A program made the translations under genes and the position numbers. A DNA stretch of 13,838 bases from M3007 sp044350415. Lineage in GTDB: Bacteria > Bacteroidota > Bacteroidia > Chitinophagales > Saprospiraceae. The notes under the pieces were generated by a model, which had not been told where the DNA came from, searched no databases, and saw only the letters and a program-made list of their open reading frames with translations. Below are positions 7,764-13,838 of the stretch, piece by piece (positions within the stretch are counted from its first letter, which is position 1; the number at the start of each line of letters is the position of its first letter). Location of the stretch: positions 1-13,838 of the forward strand of contig JBILHQ010000170.1 of the NCBI GenBank assembly GCA_044350415.1. Direction: 5' to 3'.

Positions 7764-8028
7764 GTCGTGGCCTAAATTATCGTTATTAGAAATATTTTTA
7801 ATTCAATTCATAGGATGGTTTGGGCTGTGGCTGGCCAATGAGTTCACCGGCTTGCTATTAACGTCGATCGTTGCCTCCATCGTATTTGCCGTGCTGGTGA
7901 TTGCCCGAATTTCGGAAGGGATTGAACCCAGCAAGGTGCCCAGGCGGTATTTTCAGGTTATGTTGGTGACGTTTTTTGCGCCGGTACTTGCAGCGGGGAT
8001 CTATTATTTAATGACGAAGTACTACTAA
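7762..8028 (+). CDS. Small membrane protein with two transmembrane helices (88 residues)
   Basis: The product has a hydrophobic helix region at about 8-48 (probably one or two passes, with GWFGLWLANEFTG inside), a short charged loop (RISEGIEPSKVPRRY, 49-63) and a second helix at about 66-84 ending in TKYY. No family is recognised. The frame is open further upstream, to an ATG at 7642, but that extension lies entirely on the complement of the DUF6794-like gene. I chose ATG at 7762 because it opens directly into membrane-protein-like sequence. The start codon overlaps that of the divergent gene within CATG, so its promoter would have to lie inside that gene's signal-peptide coding region. I saw no exact TAnnTTTG there. 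Confidence 0.65.
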   Translation: MSWPKLSLLEIFLIQFIGWFGLWLANEFTGLLLTSIVASIVFAVLVIARISEGIEPSKVPRRYFQVMLVTFFAPVLAAGIYYLMTKYY

Positions 8029-8048
8029 TCCAAAAGTACGATTGCCGC

Positions 8049-8082
8049 TTTCCGAACGGTTACTGGTTATTGTGTATCTTCG
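8049..8082 (+). promoter_or_regulatory. Candidate promoter ahead of rlmD
   Basis: TATCTTCG at 8075-8082 is one mismatch from TAnnTTTG. A TTTC at 8049-8052 sits 22 bases upstream as a degenerate -33 element. It would give a leader of about 160 bases before the rlmD start at 8246, containing the second TCGTAAA-type repeat. Bases 8029-8245 otherwise hold nothing I can identify. Confidence 0.35.
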
Positions 8083-8196
8083 CGGCCAATTTTGATGCAG
8101 GGCATCAATAAACACTTAGGTATTGGGTTTGTAACGAACATTTTAGTACCAAGACTTCGATTTCGCTCCATCAAAAGGTCAATAAAGTGTTGTAAT

Positions 8197-8228
8197 AATC
8201 GTAAATCGAATTAATAGTAAATCGTAAA
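8197..8228. repeat. TCGTAAA-type intergenic repeat, copy 2
   Basis: Matches 29 of 32 bases with the copy at 2456-2487, in the same orientation on the plus strand, although the genes beside the two copies are oriented differently. It ends 17 bases before the rlmD start codon. It is probably a dispersed genomic repeat. Confidence 0.65.
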
Positions 8229-8245
8229 ATTGCAAATCGGCAACT

Positions 8246-9643
8246 ATGGCAAAGAAATTCTCTATTATCCCTTCCGTTCCGTTTCATGGTGTGGCCGATC
8301 GCGGCAAAGGGGTCGGACGTACAGATGAGGGTATAGTGGTATTCGTGGAAGGAGCAGTTCCCGGCGATGTGGCCGATGTATACGTACAAAAGAAAAAGGG
8401 TGGCTTTATTGAAGGCCGGTTGGAAAAACTGATTACACCATCGCCTTTTCGGGTGGAACCATTTTGTCAGCATTTTTCAGTGTGTGGCGGCTGCAAATGG
8501 CAAAATCTCTCTTACGAAAACCAATTGCAACATAAATACCAGGCAGTTGTGGATGCTTTTGAACGGATTGCTAAAGTACCCGTTGGGGAAATGCAGCCGA
8601 TCATGGCGGCTCCCGAAGCGACTTTTTACCGCAATAAACTCGAATTCGGATTCGCCAGTAAACGCTGGTTGCTCGACGAGGAACTCAATATTGGTATCGT
8701 ACCCGGTGGCGGATTAGGCTTCCACAAGGCCGGGGCATTTGATAAAGTGGTGGATATTCATAAATGCTGGCTCCAGTCGGACCTGTCGAATGAAGTCCGG
8801 AATGCCGCCCGCAGTATTGGGGAGACGATGAACCTGCCGTTTTACGATCCGCGCCGCCACACTGGTTTTTTACGCAACCTGATGATCCGCAGCACCACGA
8901 CTGGTGAAAACATGCTGTTATTCAGTTTCGCCTACCAGAACGAAGAGGCTATTGAACTGTATCTCACTGCCATATCGGCACAGTTTCCGCTCATCACGAC
9001 CATTGTATATTGCGTCAACAGCAAACTGAACGATACCGTTTTTGATCAGGAAATGATTCATTTTAAGGGAAAAGGGTATGTGGTGGAGCAACTTGGCGAC
9101 CTTAAATTTAAAATCGGGCCGAAATCATTTTTTCAAACCAATTCAAAACAGGCCAAAAACCTGTACGATACGGTAGTGGAATTTGCAGGACTTACCGGCA
9201 CGGAGAAAGTGTATGATTTATACACCGGCACAGGAAGCATCGCTTTGTACTTAGCGCGCTCCTGCGCGGAGGTGATCGGTATTGAAGAAATACCCGAAGC
9301 CATAGCAGATGCGGAAGAAAATCGCGCATTGAATGGCATTTCAAACGCTATTTTTTACGCAGGTGATGTCCGGCACGTACTTTCCCCGGAATTTGCAGAA
9401 CGCCACGGCAAGCCGGATGTGGTAATTACCGATCCGCCACGCGCAGGCATGCACGAAAAAGCCGTTAAATTTTTACTCGAACTGGCCGCCCCGCGCATTG
9501 TATATGTCAGTTGTAACCCCGCTACACAAGCCCGTGATATTCAATTGTTAGATGAAAAATACCGCGTGTTGAAAGTACGGCCAGTCGATATGTTCCCCCA
9601 TACCCACCACATCGAAAATGTGGCTTTACTCGAACTAAAATAA
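8246..9643 (+). CDS. rlmD: 23S rRNA (uracil-1939-C5)-methyltransferase RlmD
   Basis: The 465-residue enzyme is a complete RlmD/RumA-type m5U methyltransferase, which uses SAM to methylate uridine in 23S rRNA in the cytoplasm. An N-terminal TRAM-like RNA-binding region (1-65; GKGVGRTDEGIVVFVEGAVPGD) is followed by the [4Fe-4S] cysteines C74, C80, C83 (SVCGGCKWQ) and C174, the same spacing style as E. coli RumA. The catalytic domain shows FFQTN (295-299), the SAM loop YDLYTGTGSIALYLA (323-337), an acidic IGIEE, DPPRAG (396-401), and the catalytic-cysteine motif VSCNPATQARD (C423). The related m5U54 tRNA enzyme TrmA is shorter and lacks the cluster, so the RlmD-type assignment is preferred; the exact target uridine is inferred. 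Start ATG 8246 leads directly into the TRAM region. A DoxX-like gene begins seven bases after the stop, so the two are probably co-transcribed. Confidence 0.92.
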   Translation: MAKKFSIIPSVPFHGVADRGKGVGRTDEGIVVFVEGAVPGDVADVYVQKKKGGFIEGRLEKLITPSPFRVEPFCQHFSVCGGCKWQNLSYENQLQHKYQAVVDAFERIAKVPVGEMQPIMAAPEATFYRNKLEFGFASKRWLLDEELNIGIVPGGGLGFHKAGAFDKVVDIHKCWLQSDLSNEVRNAARSIGETMNLPFYDPRRHTGFLRNLMIRSTTTGENMLLFSFAYQNEEAIELYLTAISAQFPLITTIVYCVNSKLNDTVFDQEMIHFKGKGYVVEQLGDLKFKIGPKSFFQTNSKQAKNLYDTVVEFAGLTGTEKVYDLYTGTGSIALYLARSCAEVIGIEEIPEAIADAEENRALNGISNAIFYAGDVRHVLSPEFAERHGKPDVVITDPPRAGMHEKAVKFLLELAAPRIVYVSCNPATQARDIQLLDEKYRVLKVRPVDMFPHTHHIENVALLELK

Positions 9644-9650
9644 AATTATT

Positions 9651-10064
9651 ATGCGCGATATCATGGACCTGATCGGCCGGATTTTTCTTTCTGCTATTTT
9701 CATATTTGAAGCCTGCGACTCGATCTGGTATTTTGAAAAAACCCAGCAAAGGATGACCTTTTATGGTTTTTCTTCCAATCAGGATACGATCCTTTACTGC
9801 GCTATCTTTTTATTGGTAGCGGGCGGATTAATGGTGCTTTTTGGATATCGGTCTACGTTGGGCAGTGCTCTATTGCTGTGTTATTGGATACCTGTCACCT
9901 TAGTCGTCCATGATTTCTGGAACGCCCCCAAGGATCAGCTCCGCTTAGAGAGTATCCTGTTTATGAAAGATGTGGCGGTCATCGGCGGCCTGCTCATGTT
10001 GATGGGCAAAGGAAGCGGACGATATAGTATAAAGCGGTTATTGGCCACCACCAGGGTGCGATAA
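9651..10064 (+). CDS. DoxX-family membrane protein
   Basis: A 137-residue protein with four predicted transmembrane helices (about 6-22, 46-64, 68-86, 102-118), the usual size and layout of small DoxX proteins. Family-like marks are the first-helix GRIFLSAIFIFEA, the HDFW after helix three (87-90) and FMKDVAVIGGLLMLMGKG in helix four. DoxX proteins sit in the inner membrane; some are linked to quinone or thiosulfate redox chemistry, but most, including this one, have no assigned reaction. ATG at 9651 lies seven bases after the rlmD stop; an alternative ATG at 9663 would shorten the first helix only slightly. A probable terminator lies about 110 bases downstream, closing an rlmD-doxX unit. Confidence 0.8.
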   Translation: MRDIMDLIGRIFLSAIFIFEACDSIWYFEKTQQRMTFYGFSSNQDTILYCAIFLLVAGGLMVLFGYRSTLGSALLLCYWIPVTLVVHDFWNAPKDQLRLESILFMKDVAVIGGLLMLMGKGSGRYSIKRLLATTRVR

Positions 10065-10125
10065 GAAGTACAGACAGGATCAGTAATTCCTGCTCCGATT
10101 TTATCACACACCTCTACCTTATTAG

Positions 10126-10199
10126 CAACGTGTCATCAATACTTTTCCATAGGATGGGATTATTTATGACACGTTGGTCTATCGAAGACCCTCTTTTTT
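10126..10199 (+). terminator. Probable terminator with an adjacent 11-bp hairpin after the DoxX gene
   Basis: CAACGTGTCAT (10126-10136) pairs perfectly with ATGACACGTTG (10166-10176), and after one mismatch three more pairs follow. Directly next is a second hairpin, GGTCT-ATCGA-AGACC (10176-10190), followed by CTC and six Ts (10194-10199), the form of an intrinsic terminator. The stems share one base. This would end the rlmD-doxX transcript. The rest of 10065-10352 holds no convincing gene; a frame from 10130 runs through the hairpins and is rejected. Confidence 0.5.
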
Positions 10200-10352
10200 C
10201 CCCACCTTTCTGCCTTCAACACGAACGCCACAACCCCAGGATAAAACTGGACTACCGGAACCTGCCCGCCGAAAATCACGCAACTTTTTTGCACCAGCGC
10301 CTCAACGAAACGTTAAAAAAATTGTTTCCTTTCAAATTAAATATTAAACATC

Positions 10353-10832
10353 ATGTTCGATATGCTTGATATACTCGATAAAGTTGTTGATCCGGAAATT
10401 CCGGTTTTAACCATTCGTGATCTCGGTATTTTGCGCGATTCGCGTATATTGGACGATGGAACGGTGGAGGTGACGATTACCCCCACCTACAGCGGATGCC
10501 CGGCCATGAATGCCATTGAAGTAAATATACGTGCGGTATTACAGGAAGCTGGTTACGATAAAGTGAAAATAATCACTTCTTTGAGCCCGGCCTGGACCAC
10601 TGCCTGGATGACGACATCCGGCAAACAGAAACTGTATACTTATGGAATTGCCCCACCAGAAGAGGCCACGACAGACAAACAAGCATTAATGGGGACCAAA
10701 CGCGTGCTGGAATGCCCGTTATGCCATTCCAAAAATACGGAAATGATTTCGCAATTCAGCTCCACCTCCTGCAAAGCCCTTTTCCGGTGCCTCGATTGCC
10801 TGGAACCGTTTGATTATTTTAAATGCCACTAG
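10353..10832 (+). CDS. paaD: PaaD-like protein: MIP18 domain plus C-terminal zinc ribbon
   Basis: Residues 1-90 form a MIP18 (DUF59) domain, with VVDPEIPVLTIRDLGIL and TPTYSGCPA (cysteine 49 in the conserved SGCP), followed by LSPAWTTAWMT. The C-terminal part is a cysteine ribbon: CPLC (121, 124), CKALFRC (140, 146), C149 and C158 in FKCH. This order is that of PaaD (PaaJ), the accessory subunit of the PaaABCDE phenylacetyl-CoA epoxidase, thought to help mature the iron centre of the oxygenase; the ribbon separates it from SufT-like MIP18 proteins. The 159-residue length is typical. None of paaA, paaB, paaC or paaE lies beside it, so it is an orphan here or the pathway is scattered. ATG at 10353 is chosen; ATG at 10362 is also possible. 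Its stop is followed within three bases by a GTTATGA heptamer array. Confidence 0.85.
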   Translation: MFDMLDILDKVVDPEIPVLTIRDLGILRDSRILDDGTVEVTITPTYSGCPAMNAIEVNIRAVLQEAGYDKVKIITSLSPAWTTAWMTTSGKQKLYTYGIAPPEEATTDKQALMGTKRVLECPLCHSKNTEMISQFSSTSCKALFRCLDCLEPFDYFKCH

Positions 10833-10834
10833 GG

Positions 10835-10860
10835 GTTATGAGTTATGAGTTATGAGTCTT
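10835..10860 (+). repeat. GTTATGA heptamer array (three units), left arm
   Basis: Three exact GTTATGA units at 10835-10855 followed by GTCTT. The array begins three bases after the paaD stop codon. A mirror-image array follows the stop of the convergent barrel gene at 11440-11471. See the repeat-module finding. Confidence 0.85.
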
Positions 10861-10864
10861 TTAG

Positions 10865-10963
10865 AGTTGGCCGTTGCATTTACCGTGAAGTTGACCGTTG
10901 TAGTTGACTGTGAAGTTGACCGTTGCATTGACCGATGGAGTTGACCGTTGCATTGACCGATGG
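10865..10963 (+). repeat. Four tandem units of about 25 bases, left array
   Basis: Units begin at 10865, 10889, 10914 and 10939 with AGTTGRCCGTTG. The last two are identical 25-mers and the first two have diverged. A degenerate fifth runs to about 10988. Each unit splits into two similar halves of 12-13 bases (AGTTGACCGTTGC and ATTGACCGATGG), giving a sub-period close to the 12-base array at 11333-11440. Confidence 0.8.
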
Positions 10964-10999
10964 AGTTGGCTGGTAGTTAGCGGTCGTGTTTGCGATAAA

Positions 11000-11317
11000 A
11001 TGGTGAGAGTGTTCAAAAAACTGCGTCAGACAAAAATAATCATTACGTTAAGAAATTATTTTTCAAAAAAGGTTTTCTTTCGCGATGAAAAAAAAGAACA
11101 AAAAAGTCCTCCAATAATTACCGAACAAACGGATGCGGATTTGATTGAAGGTCTGTACCAAGGCCAAAGTTTGACACAGTTGTTGGCACCGATGCTTAAA
11201 CGGGTGATTGAAGCTGCTCTGTCTGGGGAGTTGTCTGCGCATATTGCTTCTGAGAAACAAGAAGGGGTTTCGAACCGCCAAAAGGCCTTGCACAAAACCT
11301 CCCGGTGCGAAGTATAA
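11000..11317 (+). pseudogene. Truncated IS256/Mutator-family transposase, N-terminal fragment
   Basis: The frame contains LLAPMLKRVIEAALSGELSA followed by HIASEK and SNRQKALHKTSR. This is the order seen at the N-terminus of IS256-type transposases: a helical segment ending in E-x-x-x-H-x, then an NRRNG-K-T-like stretch. The catalytic DDE domain, normally several hundred residues, is entirely missing; sequence resembling the family ends near 11305 and the 12-base array starts at 11333. The frame is open upstream to 10904, but that part is tandem repeat, so I begin at ATG 11000, and even this start is uncertain. No IS terminal repeats or target duplication were identified. It is almost certainly non-functional. 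Confidence 0.6.
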
Positions 11318-11332
11318 TAACTAACAAAAAGG

Positions 11333-11440
11333 TCCACGCTACAGTTCACGCTACAGTTCACGCTACAGTTCACGCTACAGTCCACGCTACAGTCCACGCT
11401 ACAGTCCACGCTACAGTCCACGCTACAGTCCACGCTACAA
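11333..11440. repeat. Nine tandem 12-bp units, right array
   Basis: Nine contiguous units of TCCACGCTACAG. Units 1 and 5-9 carry TCC, units 2-4 carry TTC, and the last ends in CAA. Because 12 is a multiple of three, five of six frames stay open through the array (for example SVDC repeats on the minus strand), which creates artificial ORFs. The clean units suggest recent or ongoing expansion. Confidence 0.92.
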
Positions 11441-11471
11441 GACTCATAACTTATAACTTATAACTCATAAC
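11440..11471 (-). repeat. GTTATGA/GTTATAA heptamer array (four units), right arm
   Basis: On the minus strand the units read GTTATGA, GTTATAA, GTTATAA, GTTATGA, then GTCTT. The array starts five bases after the stop of the barrel gene, whose stop codon is at 11479-11477. It is an inverted counterpart of the array after paaD. Confidence 0.85.
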
Positions 11472-11476
11472 TAACC

Positions 11477-12604
11477 CTAAAACGCCTCACCAAATGTCAA
11501 ATAGACCCCTTTTGACCGATAGCCGAAACCGTAATCGGCGCGGATATTGATTTTTTGGGTTTTATCGAGTACCACGCGGAGGCCGGCGCCGTACTGATAC
11601 CGGGCATTTGCGATTTGAAGAGCATTAAAATCGGCACCCACCAAACCGAACCCACCGAAAGCCACAATGCCCAGGCGCCAGAACAAGAGGCGGCGGTATT
11701 CGGCCTGGACCAGCAGTAAATGATTGTCGCGGTATTTACCTTCAAAGTATCCCCGAAATTTCTTAGCGCCACCAATGATGGGCATTTGATGAAAAGGGAC
11801 ATTCCCAAAGGAAAAGATACCGGAAGCATTCAGGGCCCAAATATCCCGTTTGTTGAACGACAAAAATTTAGTAATTTCGAATGAAATACGGCTGTATTTA
11901 AAGGTGCTGCCCGTGATCCTGTCTTCTGCACCAATAGTGGCTTCGCAGAGCCACCCTTCCGTGGGATAAAAAAGCGCATCGCGCGTATCATAATTGACCC
12001 CAATGCCGAGACTGGAAGACACCCCGCCCTGGTACCCTGTAATTTTTTCTTTGACCAGGAGCCCTTCAGGGTCTGGTTCAAGTTGTGTGAAATTGTCCAA
12101 TGAATACCGAATGCCTGCATACAGGCCTGGTGTGATTTGCTGGCTGATATTCAACCGCAATCGCGGGAAAATGGCATTATACCGTTCGATATAATCAGGA
12201 TCAATGTCATTGCCAATACCAAAAAAATAATAGACATACCGGTAATATCCCGCCTCCCCCTGGATCCAATATTTTTGGTTGTGGGGAAACAACTGAAAGG
12301 GGAAATATATCAGCAACTGTTTTAACTCGGTATAGGCGAAACCTACGGTAACATTCGACCGCCTTGCCCCCAGGGTGTCTTTCGGAAAATTAAACGTCGA
12401 AACCCCGCCCGCACCAAAACTCCACCTGGTATCAGGCGTATAATAAATAAACGGCAAAGCCACTATTTTATACCGAATACCAAGGGCCGGAACACTATCT
12501 TGTTTAAAATACAATTCAGAAAGGGTACTTTTTTGTTGTTTCGCCGAAATGCCCGAAAGAAAAATAAGGGCAACCATAATCGATAATATTAACCTTTTTT
12601 TCAT
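11477..12604 (-). CDS. BamA/D15-family outer-membrane beta-barrel protein without POTRA domains
   Basis: The 375-residue product starts with a signal peptide (MKKRLILSIMVALIFLSGIS, cleavage near residue 21). After a short linker it is a barrel of amphipathic strands matching the bacterial surface antigen (D15/Omp85) domain: FFGIGND (127-133), YDTRDALFYPTEGW (205-218), the RGY motif in KKFRGYFEGKYRD (281-293; equivalent of the VRGF loop), AEYRRLLF, and the terminal strand GVYLTFGEAF ending in aromatic F. Full BamA has periplasmic POTRA repeats and about 800 residues; here there is no room for any, so this is a stand-alone barrel of the kind common in Bacteroidota, with unknown substrate. An upstream in-frame ATG at 12661 would add 19 residues before MKKR and spoil the signal peptide, so ATG at 12604 is chosen. 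Its promoter is probably at 12659-12666. Confidence 0.85.
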   Translation of the reverse strand: MKKRLILSIMVALIFLSGISAKQQKSTLSELYFKQDSVPALGIRYKIVALPFIYYTPDTRWSFGAGGVSTFNFPKDTLGARRSNVTVGFAYTELKQLLIYFPFQLFPHNQKYWIQGEAGYYRYVYYFFGIGNDIDPDYIERYNAIFPRLRLNISQQITPGLYAGIRYSLDNFTQLEPDPEGLLVKEKITGYQGGVSSSLGIGVNYDTRDALFYPTEGWLCEATIGAEDRITGSTFKYSRISFEITKFLSFNKRDIWALNASGIFSFGNVPFHQMPIIGGAKKFRGYFEGKYRDNHLLLVQAEYRRLLFWRLGIVAFGGFGLVGADFNALQIANARYQYGAGLRVVLDKTQKINIRADYGFGYRSKGVYLTFGEAF

Positions 12605-12658
12605 GACAGGTAACTTGTTTTTACATAAGAGTATATGGGAGTCGGTAGCAATAAAATA

Positions 12659-12692
12659 CAAAGATAGGGCTTGTACCTGACGGATCGCCGAA
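12659..12692 (-). promoter_or_regulatory. Candidate promoter for the barrel gene
   Basis: On the minus strand TATCTTTG (12666-12659) matches TAnnTTTG exactly. A weak TTCG (12692-12689) lies 22 bases upstream in place of TTTG. The start codon at 12604 would follow a leader of roughly 45-50 bases. This also supports the shorter start, since the longer frame from 12661 would begin upstream of the transcription start. Confidence 0.5.
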
Positions 12693-12753
12693 CCCGCAAC
12701 AAGTCATTTTCAAGAATGGCTGCATAATTATCATCACCAATCCAATACTTCCT

Positions 12754-12761
12754 TACTTTTG
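12754..12761 (+). promoter_or_regulatory. Candidate -7 element for a near-leaderless lipoprotein mRNA
   Basis: TACTTTTG ends four bases before the ATG at 12766. Transcription normally starts a few bases beyond this element in Bacteroidota, so the mRNA would begin at or almost at the start codon. The -33 region has only a TTAT near 12728, so the match is partial. Confidence 0.45.
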
Positions 12762-12765
12762 CCCT

Positions 12766-13524
12766 ATGTTCAAAAAAAGTATAATTCTGTTTTCATTAGG
12801 CATTATGCTCTCCTGTAATGCTTCCAAAAGTAAATTTACACCCAACCCGGCAGCTCCTGGCTTCAACCAGGAAGGTTCCGACGCCAGGGCTATTCAAATA
12901 GCCGATGAGGTCATGCAGGCGCAGGGTGGTCGCGGTGCCTGGGATGCCGTCCGGTATATCTCCTGGAATTTTTTCGGCAGCCGCAAACTCCTCTGGGATA
13001 AATTTACCGGTAATGTCAGAATCGACTGGTTGAAAAAATCACAAAATGTGATCGTCAACATCCAGACAGGCCAGGGGAAGGTCATGCTGGACAATGTCGT
13101 ACAAACCAACCCCGATACGATATTGAAATACGTAGAGATTGGAAAAAAAGTTTGGATCAATGATTCGTATTGGCTCGTCATGCCATATAAACTCAAAGAT
13201 TCAGGCGTCACCCTGAAATATATCGGTGAAGGAAAAACAGAAGCAGGCCTCAATGCCGATATCCTGCAACTCACTTTTGCCGGCGTAGGCGTAACGCCCG
13301 ACAATAAATACCATATCTGGGTGGATAAAACGGCCAAATTAGTACGCCAATGGGCTTTTTTCGAAAAATTCTCGACCGAAAAACCCAATTTTATAAGTCC
13401 GTGGGACGACTATAAAACTGCAGCCCCAATTCCCGTGATGTTCTCCGGCAGTCGCGGAAAAGACCGCTCCCTCGAACCTGTTGAAACACCCAAAGAAGTC
13501 CCGCCGGGCACTTTTGACTTTTAA
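12766..13524 (+). CDS. Lipoprotein of unknown function, DUF6503-like / LolA-like fold
   Basis: The 252-residue protein opens with KK, a hydrophobic stretch and cysteine 17 (IMLSC), a lipoprotein signal peptide, so it is probably anchored in the envelope. A helix with MQAQGGRGAWDAVRYI (50-65) precedes antiparallel strands: WNFFGSRKLLWD, VRIDWLKK, KVMLDN, KKVWINDSYWLVMPYKL (127-143), DILQLTF, and KYHIWVDKTAKLVRQW (171-186). This layout (alpha-helix with a GG, then strands each returning to W or Y, then a DxxYHIWVD-like strand) is what I associate with DUF6503 proteins and the LolA/LolB-type half-barrel, which bind lipid-like ligands. The ligand here is unknown. The C-terminal 40 residues are proline-rich. 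folD starts 21 bases after the stop, so the two are probably co-transcribed; no functional link to folate is evident. Confidence 0.8.
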   Translation: MFKKSIILFSLGIMLSCNASKSKFTPNPAAPGFNQEGSDARAIQIADEVMQAQGGRGAWDAVRYISWNFFGSRKLLWDKFTGNVRIDWLKKSQNVIVNIQTGQGKVMLDNVVQTNPDTILKYVEIGKKVWINDSYWLVMPYKLKDSGVTLKYIGEGKTEAGLNADILQLTFAGVGVTPDNKYHIWVDKTAKLVRQWAFFEKFSTEKPNFISPWDDYKTAAPIPVMFSGSRGKDRSLEPVETPKEVPPGTFDF

Positions 13525-13545
13525 TCGCAGCCTAAATATATAAAT

Positions 13546-13838
13546 ATGACCATATTAGACGGAAAATTACTTTCAGAAAGAATTAAACTGGAACTGAAAG
13601 CACAAGTGGATATTATCCGCGAGCAAGGTGGAAAAATCCCGCACCTCGCAGCAGTCCTGGTGGGCGATAATCCCGCCAGTGAAGTGTACGTCAGCAGTAA
13701 AATCAGGAGTTGTGAGCAGGTGGGTTTCCGGAGTACCATGATTCGCCGGAATGCCGACCTTTCACAATCCGACCTTTTGAAAATTGTCCAGGACCTCAAT
13801 CAGGATCCCGAAATAGACGGTTTTATTGTGCAACTGCC
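13546..13838 (+). CDS. folD: FolD: methylenetetrahydrofolate dehydrogenase / methenyltetrahydrofolate cyclohydrolase (5' part)
   Basis: The first 97 or so residues are typical of FolD, the cytoplasmic enzyme that interconverts 5,10-methylene-THF, 5,10-methenyl-THF and 10-formyl-THF with NADP for one-carbon metabolism. Visible marks are MTILDGKLLSERI, AAVLVGDNPASEVYVSSK (the YVxxK lysine is the conserved catalytic residue), SCEQVGF and DGFIVQL, which normally continues into PLP. Typical length is about 290 residues, so roughly two thirds lies beyond the window. The start at 13546 gives the usual FolD N-terminus; no strong ribosome binding site precedes it. Confidence 0.93.
   Translation, partial: MTILDGKLLSERIKLELKAQVDIIREQGGKIPHLAAVLVGDNPASEVYVSSKIRSCEQVGFRSTMIRRNADLSQSDLLKIVQDLNQDPEIDGFIVQL

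Noticed and set aside
10130..10369. 79-residue plus-strand frame before paaD
   Set aside because: It runs through the two hairpins and overlaps the paaD start; no recognisable motif.
11056..11433. Minus-strand frame with SVDC/SVNC tetrapeptide repeats
   Set aside because: The repeats come from a 12-bp array that is open in five of six frames; the rest is antisense to the transposase fragment.
11333..11440. CRISPR array
   Set aside because: The units are contiguous 12-mers with no spacers.
12605..12661. N-terminal extension of the barrel protein (start at 12661)
   Set aside because: It would bury a good signal peptide behind 19 residues and start upstream of the likely transcription start.
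12894..13388. 164-residue minus-strand frame opposite the lipoprotein gene
   Set aside because: Shadow of a well-supported lipoprotein coding frame.

Overview
The window looks like chromosomal DNA from a member of the Bacteroidota, most likely a Saprospiraceae or Chitinophagales relative. This is inferred from the gene families, from several good matches to the Bacteroidota promoter consensus (TTTG or TTG, 19-22 bases, TAnnTTTG), from weak Shine-Dalgarno sites, and from intergenic heptamer arrays. No rRNA, tRNA or CRISPR array was seen.

Bases 1-2515 are the accessory end. A 135-residue protein (443-850) reads as a complete single-domain ADF/cofilin (ADF-H) protein, an actin-binding fold normally confined to eukaryotes. 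It has its own promoter with paired upstream boxes, and a 70-base palindrome follows its stop codon. Then come a GC-rich fragment of a METTL21/Methyltransf_16-type protein methyltransferase (1004-1297), a probable group II intron 5' remnant on the minus strand (about 1298-1550), and about 1 kb with no credible gene. The impression is of a site where foreign DNA arrives and decays.

Bases 2516-8028 hold a minus-strand pair: a 205-residue secreted DUF6794-like protein followed by a 1509-residue secreted protein of unknown function. A small two-helix membrane protein is divergent, and its start codon overlaps that of the DUF6794-like gene (CATG).

Bases 8029-10832 run on the plus strand: rlmD (23S rRNA m5U methyltransferase), a DoxX-family membrane protein seven bases behind it, a probable terminator, and a paaD-like gene (MIP18 domain plus zinc ribbon) without the other paa genes in view.

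Bases 10833-11476 separate two convergent genes. After each stop codon comes the same order of repeats: GTTATGA heptamers, GTCTT, then an array with a 12-13 base period. The two sides are mirror images and enclose a dead IS256-type transposase fragment.

Bases 11477-13838 carry a minus-strand BamA/D15-type outer-membrane barrel without POTRA domains, a divergent lipoprotein gene with a near-leaderless promoter, and the start of folD, cut by the window edge.

The main candidate for something undescribed is the bacterial ADF/cofilin homologue. The mirrored 3'-end repeat modules come second.
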